Shown here: positions 7,057 to 15,117 of the stretch, one piece after another
How the letters are laid out: the number at the start of each line of letters is the position of its first letter
Numbering within the stretch: the stretch's first letter is position 1
Assembly: GCA_013003515.1 (NCBI GenBank)
Contig: JABDIW010000201.1
Coordinates: 1-29,088, forward strand
Length of the DNA: 29,088 nt
Source of the DNA: Acidimicrobiia bacterium
GTDB taxonomy: Bacteria > Actinomycetota > Acidimicrobiia > Spongiisociales > UBA5794
Direction of reading: 5' to 3'
The notes under the pieces: model-generated
What the model was told of the DNA's origin: nothing
Database searches by the model: none
What the model saw: the letters and a program-made list of their open reading frames with translations, nothing else
Made by a program: the position numbers and the translations under genes

Positions 7057-8184
7057 ATGCGTGATCCGAGTTTCACGATCGGGGTCGAGGAGGAGTACCT
7101 GCTCGTCGACCCTGCCACCCGTGATCTCGCCACCGATCCCCCGGCCGTGCTGATGAGCGAGGCCGAAGCGCTCGAAGGCCAGGTCGGCCCGGAGTTCCTG
7201 CGGTCCCAGCTCGAGATCGGCACCAAGGTGTGCTCCTCGATTGCCGAGCTTCGCTCCGATCTGGGAAGGCTCCGTCGTCAGGTGTCAGACGTCGTCGAAG
7301 GTCATGGCTTGAAGCTGATGGCCGCCTCCACACACCCGTTTGCCGAGGCGTCCGCACAGCTCCCGACACCAAAGGACCGGTATCTCCAGCTCGAACAGGA
7401 TCTCCAGGGCGTCGTCAGGCGGTTGATGATCTGTGGCATGCACGTGCACGTCGGGGTCGAGGATGAGGATCTCCGCATCGACCTGATGGGTCAGATCAGC
7501 TATTTCCTGCCACACCTCCTTGCCCTGTCCACGTCGTCCCCGTTCTGGCATGGCCAGGACAGCGGTCTCAAGAGCTATCGCACCAGCGTCTTCCGGTCGA
7601 TGCCCCGCACCGGCCTCCCCGCCGACTTCTCCTCGTGGGCCGAATACCAGAGGCACGTCGACGCCCTGGTGGCCGCCGGCGTCATCGAGGACGCGTCGAA
7701 GCTGTGGTGGGACGTGCGTCCCAGCTGCCGGTACCCGACGCTCGAGATGCGGATCTCCGACATCTGCACCAACGTCGATGACACGATCACCATTGCCGCT
7801 CTGTACGTCTGCCTGTTGTCGATGCTGTATCGGCGTCGTCAGGAGAACCAGCGGTGGCGGAGCTACCTCCCGATGCTCGTCAACGAGAACGTGTGGCGGG
7901 CCGAGCGTTACGGCATCAGCGAGTCGCTCATCGATTTCGGCAAAGGTGTCCTCGTCGAGTACGTGGATCTCGTGGACGAGTTGATCGAGTTGGTCCGTGA
8001 GGACGCCGAGGCGTTCGACTGCGTGGCTGAGGTCGAGCATGCCCGGGAAATCGTTCGGCGGGGGACCAGTGCCGACTCGCAGCTCGGCACGTACCGAAAG
8101 GCGCTGGCGAGAGGGGCCACCCACGATGAGGCCCTCCAGGCTGTGGTCGACTGGCTCGTCGAAGAGACCGCGACCGGGATCTGA
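7057..8184 (+). CDS. Carboxylate-amine ligase, YbdK/GCS2 family
   Basis: A 375-aa ATP-dependent ligase of the glutamate-cysteine ligase 2 superfamily, close in length to E. coli YbdK (372 aa), which has weak gamma-glutamylcysteine synthetase activity. Diagnostic motifs are T-I-G-V-E-E-E-Y-L-L-V-D at the N-terminus, C-G-M-H-V-H-V-G-V at about residues 128-136, S-P-F-W-H-G-Q-D-S-G-L-K-S-Y-R, and E-M-R-I-S-D. The frame stays open far upstream, but family alignment and the leaderless promoter place the start here. nadE follows after 11 bp, so it heads a ybdK-nadE-aminotransferase-hypothetical operon. The true substrate is unknown; in some actinobacteria related ligases act in EgtA-like or other pathways. 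Confidence 0.9.
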   Translation: MRDPSFTIGVEEEYLLVDPATRDLATDPPAVLMSEAEALEGQVGPEFLRSQLEIGTKVCSSIAELRSDLGRLRRQVSDVVEGHGLKLMAASTHPFAEASAQLPTPKDRYLQLEQDLQGVVRRLMICGMHVHVGVEDEDLRIDLMGQISYFLPHLLALSTSSPFWHGQDSGLKSYRTSVFRSMPRTGLPADFSSWAEYQRHVDALVAAGVIEDASKLWWDVRPSCRYPTLEMRISDICTNVDDTITIAALYVCLLSMLYRRRQENQRWRSYLPMLVNENVWRAERYGISESLIDFGKGVLVEYVDLVDELIELVREDAEAFDCVAEVEHAREIVRRGTSADSQLGTYRKALARGATHDEALQAVVDWLVEETATGI

Positions 8185-8195
8185 GCCGCCCGACG

Positions 8196-9905
8196 ATGAC
8201 CCATCTGCGAGTCGCCGGCGCCCAGGTGAACCTCACGGTTGGTGACATCGACGGCAACACCGCGCGCATCCTCGAGACGATGGAATGGGCAGAGAGCGTG
8301 TCGGCCGATGTGTTGTTGCTGCCCGAGTTGTCAATCCCCGGCTACCCGCCGGAGGACCTGCTGCTGCGGCCCGGGTTCATCGCCGACAACAGGGAAGCAC
8401 TCTCCACGATTGCAGCTGCATCGGGATCGGTGGTGTCGATTGTGGGCTTCGTCGATACCGCCGATGGGCGACCGGGTCGCGACACCGACGACGCCGGGCG
8501 GCGCACGGTCGCCAATGCCGCGGCGCTGGTGAGCGGGGGGCAGGTACACGGCGTCTATCACAAGAACCTGCTGCCGAACTACGGGGTGTTCGACGAGCAG
8601 CGGTATTTCGTGGCGGGCTCCAAGCCCGATCAGGTGTGGTCGATCGGCGGAGTGCCCGTGGGTGTCTCGATCTGTGAGGACCTGTGGGTCGAGGACGGGC
8701 CTCCCACTCGGCAGGCCGAGGCCGGTGCCGCGATTCTGCTCAACATCAACGGCTCGCCCTTCCATTCCGGGAAGACGGCCGACCGAGAGAGGCTGGTGAC
8801 AGACCAGGCGGTGCGTTCCGGCGTCCCCGTCGTCTACCTGAACCTGGTCGGGGGACAGGATGAGCTCGTCTTCGACGGCGACAGCCTCGTCGTCGACCGG
8901 CACGGCCAGGTGGTGTACCGATCTCCTCACTTCGAGGAAGACAGGTTCGTCGTGGATGTCACAGTGGAAGATCAGGCCATTCCCCAGGACGCGATCGTCG
9001 TGACGTCGTCGCGAGAGCGTCCCGCTCCGGAGCCCCTTCCTCCGGTGTTGCCACCCCTCGACGAGACACGGGCGATGTACTGCGCACTCGTGAGTGGTCT
9101 GCGTGACTATGTCGTCAAGAACGGCTTCCCGGGCGTGGTCGTCGGCCTGTCGGGTGGTATCGATTCAGCTCTGACTGCCGCCATCGCCGTCGACGCTCTC
9201 GGGCCGGAAGCCGTCCGGGGGATCACCATGCCCACTCGATACAGCTCGTCGGGCAGCGTCGATGACAGCGTGGATCTCGCCCACCGTCTCGGCATCCACG
9301 TCGACACGCTCCCGATCGATGACCTGTTCGCCGGGTTCCTCGAAGCCCTGGACCCGCTCTTCGCTGGAACCGAGCCAGGGGTCGCGGAAGAGAACATCCA
9401 GGCCCGGATACGCGGAGTCGTGCTGATGGCCGTCTCGAACAAGTTCGGCGGAATGGTGGTCGCAACCGGCAACAAGTCGGAGATGGCGGTCGGGTACGCC
9501 ACCTTGTACGGAGACATGGCCGGTGGCTATGCCGTCCTCAAGGACGTCTTCAAGACAGAGGTGTACGAGCTCGCGGCCTGGAGAAACCGGGACGGCGAGG
9601 TCATTCCCTCCTCGATCATCGAGAAGCCACCGTCTGCCGAGTTGCGCCCCGACCAAAAGGACACCGACAGCCTTCCTCCCTACGAGACGCTCGACGCCAT
9701 CCTCGAGCGCTATATCGAGCTCGATCAGTCCGTCGATCAGATAGACGATGACGGGTTCGACAGTGCCCTTGTCCGGAGGGTCACCGCAATGGTGGACCGC
9801 AATGAGTACAAACGGAGACAGGCCGCTCCAGGGGTCAAGATCTCGACGAAGGCGTTCGGCCGCGACCGTCGTCTGCCGATCACCAACCGCTACCGACCGA
9901 CATGA
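8196..9905 (+). CDS. nadE: Glutamine-dependent NAD+ synthetase
   Basis: Amidates deamido-NAD+ to NAD+ using ammonia released from glutamine, the last step of NAD synthesis. The 569-aa product has an N-terminal nitrilase-type glutaminase domain with Glu in L-L-P-E-L-S-I-P-G-Y-P-P-E-D, Lys in Y-H-K-N-L-L-P-N-Y and Cys160 in S-I-C-E-D-L-W. The C-terminal ammonia-dependent domain contains the PP-ATPase loop G-L-S-G-G-I-D-S-A-L at about residues 319-328 and A-T-G-N-K-S-E. All catalytic residues are present. It lies 11 bp after the ybdK-type gene and its stop overlaps the next start (ATGA), so translation is probably coupled. Confidence 0.96.
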   Translation: MTHLRVAGAQVNLTVGDIDGNTARILETMEWAESVSADVLLLPELSIPGYPPEDLLLRPGFIADNREALSTIAAASGSVVSIVGFVDTADGRPGRDTDDAGRRTVANAAALVSGGQVHGVYHKNLLPNYGVFDEQRYFVAGSKPDQVWSIGGVPVGVSICEDLWVEDGPPTRQAEAGAAILLNINGSPFHSGKTADRERLVTDQAVRSGVPVVYLNLVGGQDELVFDGDSLVVDRHGQVVYRSPHFEEDRFVVDVTVEDQAIPQDAIVVTSSRERPAPEPLPPVLPPLDETRAMYCALVSGLRDYVVKNGFPGVVVGLSGGIDSALTAAIAVDALGPEAVRGITMPTRYSSSGSVDDSVDLAHRLGIHVDTLPIDDLFAGFLEALDPLFAGTEPGVAEENIQARIRGVVLMAVSNKFGGMVVATGNKSEMAVGYATLYGDMAGGYAVLKDVFKTEVYELAAWRNRDGEVIPSSIIEKPPSAELRPDQKDTDSLPPYETLDAILERYIELDQSVDQIDDDGFDSALVRRVTAMVDRNEYKRRQAAPGVKISTKAFGRDRRLPITNRYRPT

Positions 9906-10717
9906 AGCCGGACGTTCTCATCGACGGTGTGCTGGTGTCCGGTGATGACGCGTCGGTCTCCGTGTTCGATGTTGGTTATCAGCGCGGGTTTGGCTGCTTC
10001 GAGGCGATGCGGGCGTATGGAGGAGTGCCATTCCGCGCCGTCGAGCACCTCTCCCGGCTCGAATCGAGCGCCGCAGCGCTGCATCTCGATCTTGTCGACC
10101 GCGAGACGATCGCTGGTTGGGTCAGTGACCGCGCCGCAAGCGGCGGCGACTGTGTGGTCCGGGTCTTCGTTTCGGCGACTTCTTTCGACGCACCGCCGCG
10201 GGTAGTTGTCTTCGCTGAGCCGATTCCCGAGGTCCCGGTAGGCCTGCGATTGATGCCACTTCCTGCTCCCTGGCATCCGGCCGGACGGGGTACCGAACTC
10301 GTTGGCGCCAAGACGATGTCGTATGCCCCGAACCTCGCCGCGATGAGGCGGGCCGTCGCCGCCGGATACGACGACGCGCTCCTCATCGACGACGACGGGT
10401 GTGTGCTGGAGGGCCCCACCTACTCGGTGGGGTGGGCGACGGGTGGCCGGGTGTACACACCAGCCCTCGGTCAGGGGATTCTCGGTTCGATCACCCGCGC
10501 CGCAGTCTTCGAGGTCGCCGCCACAGCAGGTGTTGAGGTGGAAGAGGGTCGTTTCCCCCTCGAGCAGACCCTCGCTGCAGACGAGATGTTCGTCATGTCG
10601 ACGGTTCGCGAGGTTCGCCCGGTGGTGCGCGTAGACGATGTCGAGTTCGAGCCCGGCACGGTCACGGAGGTGCTCGCGTCCGGGTTCCGAGCTCTGGTCA
10701 CGGAGGAGACGGCGTGA
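9902..10717 (+). CDS. Class IV aminotransferase / aminodeoxychorismate lyase-like
   Basis: A 271-aa PLP enzyme of fold type IV. The PLP-binding lysine is Lys137 in V-G-A-K-T-M-S-Y-A-P-N, and the N-terminal part shows D-V-G-Y-Q-R-G-F-G-C-F-E-A-M-R, with D-D-A-L-L-I-D-D-D-G-C-V-L-E-G-P-T downstream, all typical. The family includes 4-amino-4-deoxychorismate lyase (PabC), branched-chain aminotransferase (IlvE) and D-amino acid aminotransferase; the short length and L-E-G-P-T-Y-S (not L-T-E-G-S-x-x-N) do not settle which. PabC-like folate synthesis is the best guess. It is coupled at both ends (ATGA with nadE, GTGA with the next gene). Confidence 0.8.
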   Translation: MKPDVLIDGVLVSGDDASVSVFDVGYQRGFGCFEAMRAYGGVPFRAVEHLSRLESSAAALHLDLVDRETIAGWVSDRAASGGDCVVRVFVSATSFDAPPRVVVFAEPIPEVPVGLRLMPLPAPWHPAGRGTELVGAKTMSYAPNLAAMRRAVAAGYDDALLIDDDGCVLEGPTYSVGWATGGRVYTPALGQGILGSITRAAVFEVAATAGVEVEEGRFPLEQTLAADEMFVMSTVREVRPVVRVDDVEFEPGTVTEVLASGFRALVTEETA

Positions 10718-11109
10718 GCCACGTGCGTGTGGTGGAGGCGTTGGAGCGCTTGTACGAGTCGGCGGTGATGGCTCCTGAGACGTTTGACGTGAACGTCGCC
10801 GGTGAGGACATCTTCGAGGGGGTCACCGATCGCGAGGTGGCCAAGCGGGCTCGCCGTGCCCTGAGGGTTTCGGTGAAGCTCGCCCGCTTCTGGGATGGGA
10901 ACACCACCGACGAGCCAGATTGGTTGCGCCGGGTCGACCAGGCGTCGGGAGCGCCGGCGTGGCGACCCCTTCTCGAGATCGCCCAGCTGGGACTCGACGA
11001 GAGCCCGTCACCCGAGGTCTTCGATCTGGTCAAGAGGCTCTTCCCCGTTGTCCACTACGAGCGATGGATGGATGGGATGGACTTCGACGAGTGGCAGCAC
11101 ACCGGATGA
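10714..11109 (+). CDS. Hypothetical protein, last gene of the nadE operon
   Basis: A 131-aa protein not recognised. It starts at a GTG overlapping the aminotransferase stop (GTGA), so it is almost surely translated. It is mainly helical and charged, with a basic segment R-E-V-A-K-R-A-R-R-A-L-R-V-S-V-K at about residues 43-58 and a Trp-rich acidic C-terminus (E-R-W-M-D-G-M-D-F-D-E-W). No signal peptide, membrane segment or metal motif is visible. Its tight coupling suggests a role linked to the operon's metabolism, but nothing in the sequence gives a function. Confidence 0.7.
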   Translation: MSHVRVVEALERLYESAVMAPETFDVNVAGEDIFEGVTDREVAKRARRALRVSVKLARFWDGNTTDEPDWLRRVDQASGAPAWRPLLEIAQLGLDESPSPEVFDLVKRLFPVVHYERWMDGMDFDEWQHTG

Positions 11110-11153
11110 GGGAACCTGCCGGGCCCGGGTGTCGTTGTCATCTCGAGAGTCGA

Positions 11154-11159
11154 TAAGGT
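11154..11159 (+). promoter_or_regulatory. Putative -10 (TAAGGT) of the lipoprotein gene
   Basis: TAAGGT lies 7 nt before ATG 11167 (4 nt before ATG 11164), with no Shine-Dalgarno. GTG 11158 overlaps the box and is unlikely to be the start. Confidence 0.45.
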
Positions 11160-11166
11160 GACGATG

Positions 11167-11676
11167 ATGCAACGCACGACGATGGTTTCACTGCTTCTGA
11201 CGGTGGTGCTCGCCGTCGCCGCATGCAGCGGTGACGATGAGCCGGCCACGACATCCGTCCCGTCGACCACGTTGCCCTCTCTGCAGACCAGTTCGACGAC
11301 GACCGAGGGGTCGACGACGACCTCAACCACCCCGCCTGCAGGCGTGTTCACGGTTCCCGACTACTCCATCGTCGAAAGGATCGACAGCGACGATGGGGAC
11401 ATCGTCGTGGTCCAGCTGGATCCGGCTTCGTACGACTCGTTGGACAGCGAGGACCTCATCAATGTCGTCGCCGACGTGGTGGACAGGTTCCCGCCCGTGG
11501 GCGAGCTGCACATCGTCGACTCGGCCGCCGCGGCTGAGTCGGTGCTGCTGTCGAACCCGTCTGCGGCGGAGGCAGCTGAGCTTGCAGACCACTACTTCGT
11601 CCGGCTCGAGGACGGCGCCCGCATCGTCTTCGTCAATGCCTTTGCCGATGCGGGCCAGGTGATCCTGGGTTCCTGA
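11167..11676 (+). CDS. Putative secreted lipoprotein with Ser/Thr-rich linker
   Basis: A 169-aa precursor with a lipoprotein signal: M-Q-R-T-T, a hydrophobic core V-S-L-L-L-T-V-V-L-A, then lipobox A-V-A-A-C with the acylated Cys at about residue 20. It is followed by a Thr/Ser/Pro-rich low-complexity linker (about residues 25-57) and a small folded domain of about 110 residues rich in acidic and aliphatic residues. No known domain was recognised. ATG 11164 is an equally possible start. It is expected to be anchored on the outer face of the membrane. Confidence 0.75.
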   Translation: MQRTTMVSLLLTVVLAVAACSGDDEPATTSVPSTTLPSLQTSSTTTEGSTTTSTTPPAGVFTVPDYSIVERIDSDDGDIVVVQLDPASYDSLDSEDLINVVADVVDRFPPVGELHIVDSAAAAESVLLSNPSAAEAAELADHYFVRLEDGARIVFVNAFADAGQVILGS

Positions 11677-11707
11677 CCCAGACTCATCGATCTGCCTCAC
11701 TCGGGGC

Positions 11708-11735
11708 TAAAGCACCGCCTGCGACAGGCCGATGT
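11708..11735 (+). promoter_or_regulatory. Sigma-28 (FliA/WhiG)-type promoter of the GGDEF gene
   Basis: TAAA (11708-11711, in CTAAAG) and GCCGATGT (11728-11735) are separated by 16 nt. The consensus for sigma-28/sigma-D/WhiG promoters is TAAA-N15-GCCGATAA. The predicted start is near 11742, just before the Shine-Dalgarno AGGAGGGG at 11751-11758. The same TNAA-N16-GCCGAT layout recurs at 20823-20850. Confidence 0.6.
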
Positions 11736-11764
11736 TTCCTACAAGTACCCAGGAGGGGACTCAC

Positions 11765-13378
11765 TTGTCTGCACGTGTGATGATCATCGACGGAGACCGG
11801 ACCGCCCGGTCACTGCTTCGCGATACGCTCACGGCCGCCGGTATCGAGGTGGTCGCCGAGGCCAACGACTGCGACGAGGCTCGCCTGCTCATCGAAGGCT
11901 CGCAGCCCGACATCGCGCTCGTCGATGTCGCCGGGATCCGCGAGAACGCTTCCGAGGTTGCCCGCTCGTTGCGCGAGCAGTCCGCGTTCACGATGGCCAT
12001 CATCGCCATGGCGCCTGCCGAGAGGGCTGATCGGGTCGCCGAGCTGGTCGGCGCCGGCGCGGTCGGGTACGTCATCAAGGAAGATGAGCGGCAGCTCCTT
12101 GCCGCCGTTGAGGCGATCCACAAAGGCGAGGGCTTCCTCTCCCCAGAAGTCGCCCGACCCGTTCTCGACGAGGTCTCCCGCCTCTATGAGCGGGAGAAGA
12201 TCCGCAACGACGAGCTCGAGGAGCTCGTTCGCCAGTTGCAGGCCCTTTCGGTCACGGACTGGCTGACCGGCCTCAAGAACCACGGGTACTACTTCGACAG
12301 GCTCTCCGACGAGCTCGACCGCAGCCTGCGACACCGCCGTCCCATGTCCGTGGTCATCGGCGACATCGACGATTTCAAGCAGATCAACGACACCAGGGGC
12401 CACGCCGCCGGCGACCGCGTGCTCCAGGAGGTCTCGGCAGCGATGGCAGACGCCATTCGCTCGGCCGACATCGTGTGCCGCATCGGCGGCGAGGAGTTCG
12501 GCTTCCTCCTTCCGGAGACCGATAGCGCAGGCTCCGTGCTCGTTGCCGAACGTGTCCGCGAGGCGGTTGCCGCCCTCAACATCACCGGTGTTGGCAGCGT
12601 CACCGTGTCGCTGGGCGTGGCGTCGGTGCCTGAGCACGCCGTCGACCGGGACGAGCTGATGGAGGCCGCAGACCGGGCTCTCTACCTCGCCAAGCGCGAA
12701 GGAAAGAACCGTGTCCGCGTCGCCGGTCAGGCCGTCGCCCTCGGTGGATCGAAGTCACAGAAGTCCAACGGCCGGATGCAGATCGTCGACTTGCTCGTCC
12801 GGGTGCTGCGTCTCCGCGATCCCCGGCTTGCCGAAGCATCGACTCGCACGGCCGAGGTCGCCATCGCTCTCGGCGCACAGGCGAATCTCTCGACAGCTCG
12901 GCTCGAGCATCTGCGGGTCGCCGCTCTCCTCCAGGAGGTCGGCAAGATCGGTGTCCCCGATTCCGTGTTGTACAAGCGGGGGGCTCTCACCGAGGACGAG
13001 TGGAAGCAGATCCGCGAGCATCCCAAGAAGGGCTTCGAACTGGTCGGTGGCCTGATCCATCCGGAGGCCGGAGAGGCCGTCCTCGCCAACCACGAGCGGT
13101 GGGACGGTGCCGGCTATCCGAGGGGCCTCAAGGGTGAGGAGATCCCTCTCCTGGCACGGGTGCTGCTCGTAGCCGACGCATACGTGGCCATGACCATGGA
13201 TCGGCCCTTCCGTACGGCGATGACTCCGCAAGACGCCCTCGAGGAGCTTCGCAAGAACGCCGGAACCCAGTTCGACCCCGGAGTGGTCGACCTCATGGGA
13301 GACCTTGCATCGGCGATGCAGCTCGCAGAGCAGCAAGAGGCCGAGGTCATCGACTTCCCCGAGCAGGCAGCTGGGTAG
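11765..13378 (+). CDS. Response regulator with GGDEF and degenerate HD-GYP domains
   Basis: A 537-aa c-di-GMP protein with order REC (about residues 4-118), coiled linker (about 135-160), GGDEF (about 162-325) and HD-GYP-like domain (about 340-510). In REC the phospho-acceptor Asp is in A-L-V-D-V, with Lys in Y-V-I-K; the usual D-D pair is D-G-D. The GGDEF domain has the active signature G-G-E-E-F at 241-245 and an inhibitory RxxD site (R-S-A-D, 232-235) five residues upstream, so it is probably an active, product-inhibited diguanylate cyclase. In the HD-GYP part the H-D pair is Gln390-Glu391 (L-L-Q-E-V-G-K-I-G-V-P-D) and the first His is also lost, while N-H-E-R-W-D-G-A-G-Y-P is kept, so phosphodiesterase activity is doubtful. 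Start chosen at TTG 11765, 6 nt after AGGAGGGG. Confidence 0.92.
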   Translation: MSARVMIIDGDRTARSLLRDTLTAAGIEVVAEANDCDEARLLIEGSQPDIALVDVAGIRENASEVARSLREQSAFTMAIIAMAPAERADRVAELVGAGAVGYVIKEDERQLLAAVEAIHKGEGFLSPEVARPVLDEVSRLYEREKIRNDELEELVRQLQALSVTDWLTGLKNHGYYFDRLSDELDRSLRHRRPMSVVIGDIDDFKQINDTRGHAAGDRVLQEVSAAMADAIRSADIVCRIGGEEFGFLLPETDSAGSVLVAERVREAVAALNITGVGSVTVSLGVASVPEHAVDRDELMEAADRALYLAKREGKNRVRVAGQAVALGGSKSQKSNGRMQIVDLLVRVLRLRDPRLAEASTRTAEVAIALGAQANLSTARLEHLRVAALLQEVGKIGVPDSVLYKRGALTEDEWKQIREHPKKGFELVGGLIHPEAGEAVLANHERWDGAGYPRGLKGEEIPLLARVLLVADAYVAMTMDRPFRTAMTPQDALEELRKNAGTQFDPGVVDLMGDLASAMQLAEQQEAEVIDFPEQAAG

Positions 13379-13427
13379 CCGGCTACCGGCTTCCGGCTTC
13401 CGGTCCTGCTTTCCGTCTACCGGCTAG
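13376..13427 (+). repeat. Heptanucleotide repeat array (CCGGCTA family)
   Basis: Starting at the TAG stop of the GGDEF gene are 7-bp units: CCGGCTA (13379), CCGGCTT (13386), CCGGCTT (13393), CCGGTCC (13400), a 6-nt break, CCGTCTA (13413) and CCGGCTA (13420). The reverse complement unit TAGCCGG matches the TAGCYGG units in the island at 23880-23907. The array lies between convergent genes. Confidence 0.7.
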
Positions 13428-13471
13428 AGCCTCGCCCTCTTGGCTGGCCGCTTGCGGGTGGCAGCTGGGGC

Positions 13472-14845
13472 CTATAGGACCAGTGAGGCCGTGAGCAGGA
13501 AGCCACCGAACCCGACAAGGTCCGTGACCATGGTCAGGAAGATGTTCGAGGCGAGGGCCGGGTCCTGACCAAGGCTCTTCAGCACCAGCGGAACACCGGC
13601 TCCTGCGACCACCGCAACCGCCATGTTCACGAACACGGCCACGGCGATGACCAACCCAACGGCCGCATCGGCCGCCACCACCCCGCCCAGGACCCCGGAG
13701 AGCCCGGCGATCACAAGCCCGTTGATGACCCCGACCTGTGCCTCGCGTGCGATGACGCGCGGTGCCCGCTGCGCAGGTATGTCCCCGACGGCCAGCGCAC
13801 GGATCACCACCGCCAGGCTCTGGGCCCCGGTATTGCCGCCGAGGAGGGCCACCATCGGCATCAGGGCCGCCAGCGTGGCGTTGGCCTCGATGGTGCCTTC
13901 GAAGGTCCTCAGGAACAGGGCCAGGGTCAGTCCCATGGCCAGGTTCAAGGTGATCCAGGGGAGGCGGCGACGGACCGACACCGCGATGGGTGTGTACACG
14001 GTCTCTTCGGCACCGGCGCCCACCATCATCGCGATGTCCTCGGTGGCTTCCTCCTGCACCGCCTCCAGCGCCTCGGACACCTTCACCATCCCGAGCAGGC
14101 GGCCGCCGTCATCGACGACGGGGATGGCGATGAGGTGATATCGCTGGATCAACTCGGCCACGACCTCGCGGTCCGTGTCGGTCTTCACCTGCACAGGTGA
14201 CTCAACCATCACCTCGTCGACGCCGGTTCCGGGCCGAGCGAACACGAGGTCACGGAACGAGAGGACGCCGGCCAGCCGTGACTCGTCATCAACGATGTAG
14301 ACGTACCTGAGATTCGAACCGAGCGTTTCGTTGAGCTGACGGAGCCGTTCGATGGCCTCGCCCGTCGTGATGCCGATGGGCAGGGTGGCGACATCGGTGG
14401 TCATCAGGCCGCCGGCCGAGTCGTCGGCGTAGAGGGCGAGCCGCACGGCCTCGCTGTCGACTCCCAGCTCAGGGGTGATGTCCGCCAGCAGGTCCTCGTC
14501 CAGCTCACCGATCACGTCGGCGGCCTGGTCGGCCTCCATGACCTCGAGCAGGTGCGCAGCTTCTTGCGGTGGAAGCTCGGCCAGGACCTCGGCTGCCGCC
14601 GCCGGCCTCATCTCGTCGAGGACGTCGGCAGCATCTTCGTCATCGAGGTCGGCGATCAGTTCTGCCGCCGCCTCCTCTGTGATCGCCTCGAGGATGTCAG
14701 CGGCGTCCTGTGGCAGTTGTCCGGCGAGCGCCTCCCACTCCTCGCCATGATCCTCGAGATAGCTCTCGGCGTCCTCCGGTCGGCGTCGTGCCAGTTCCCG
14801 AAGACCGTGAGCCAGCTCTCGGGGACGGAGGAGACGGAAACGCAT
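13472..14845 (-). CDS. mgtE: Magnesium transporter MgtE
   Basis: A 457-aa Mg2+ channel/transporter of the inner membrane. The N-terminal domain (about residues 20-130) consists of acidic helical repeats (L-P-P-Q-E-A-A-H-L-L, D-L-D-D-E-D-A-A-D-V-L), followed by two CBS domains at about 135-255 that act as a Mg2+ sensor. The membrane part holds five predicted segments, starting P-W-I-T-L-N-L-A-M-G at about residue 294, and the pore signature G-G-N-T-G-A-Q-S. The length is standard and no key feature is missing. It is convergent with the GGDEF gene and divergent from selD. A hairpin with T-rich flank on the minus strand 83-115 nt upstream of its start might attenuate it. Confidence 0.95.
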   Translation of the reverse strand: MRFRLLRPRELAHGLRELARRRPEDAESYLEDHGEEWEALAGQLPQDAADILEAITEEAAAELIADLDDEDAADVLDEMRPAAAAEVLAELPPQEAAHLLEVMEADQAADVIGELDEDLLADITPELGVDSEAVRLALYADDSAGGLMTTDVATLPIGITTGEAIERLRQLNETLGSNLRYVYIVDDESRLAGVLSFRDLVFARPGTGVDEVMVESPVQVKTDTDREVVAELIQRYHLIAIPVVDDGGRLLGMVKVSEALEAVQEEATEDIAMMVGAGAEETVYTPIAVSVRRRLPWITLNLAMGLTLALFLRTFEGTIEANATLAALMPMVALLGGNTGAQSLAVVIRALAVGDIPAQRAPRVIAREAQVGVINGLVIAGLSGVLGGVVAADAAVGLVIAVAVFVNMAVAVVAGAGVPLVLKSLGQDPALASNIFLTMVTDLVGFGGFLLTASLVL

Positions 14846-14893
14846 GAGGTGGACTCTAGGAATCCAGCGGTCCGGATCGGCACCGTGCCACGT

Positions 14894-14909
14894 ATGCGTC
14901 TCGACGCAT
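14894..14909. other. Small perfect hairpin in the mgtE-selD intergenic region
   Basis: ATGCGT (14894-14899), loop CTCG and ACGCAT (14904-14909) form a perfect 6-bp stem. It is in the predicted mgtE leader. Function unknown. Confidence 0.35.
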
Positions 14910-14927
14910 GAACCGCCCGGGAATAGA

Positions 14928-14959
14928 ACAGGCCCCCCAGGGGGGACGAGGGGGCCTGT
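14928..14959 (-). terminator. Strong hairpin upstream of mgtE
   Basis: ACAGGCCCCC (14928-14937) and GGGGGCCTGT (14950-14959) form a 10-bp stem around a G-rich loop. Read on the minus strand it is followed by TTCTATT, so it looks like a terminator for minus-strand transcripts and would act before mgtE. The intergenic region 14846-15117 otherwise shows a TATAGA box at 15000-15005 (+), a possible selD promoter, and no recognisable tRNA or M-box. Confidence 0.5.
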
Positions 14960-15117
14960 CGTGTCCGTCTCCGCAGGGCAGATCGGACTTCAGGCACTCT
15001 ATAGATCGAGGTTGCGGCAGGTCGACGGTGGTTTGATGCGGGTCGGTGAATGATGCTCGTCCGCTTGCCCCCAGCGACGCGACCACCAAGACTGTCTGGA
15101 CGACGAGAGGAGGTGAC

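Noticed and set aside
11677..11764. c-di-GMP riboswitch upstream of the GGDEF gene
   Set aside because: The GEMM core motifs are not present; the conserved-looking bases are explained by a sigma-28-type promoter plus Shine-Dalgarno.
14960..15010. Possible tRNA-Sec (selC) with TCA anticodon in CTTCAGG upstream of selD
   Set aside because: The bases flanking the putative anticodon loop do not pair, there is no TTCGA-type T loop and no 8-bp acceptor stem on either strand.
14846..15060. M-box (Mg2+) riboswitch in the mgtE leader
   Set aside because: The conserved GGTGAGGCTCC core of the M-box is absent from the minus strand.
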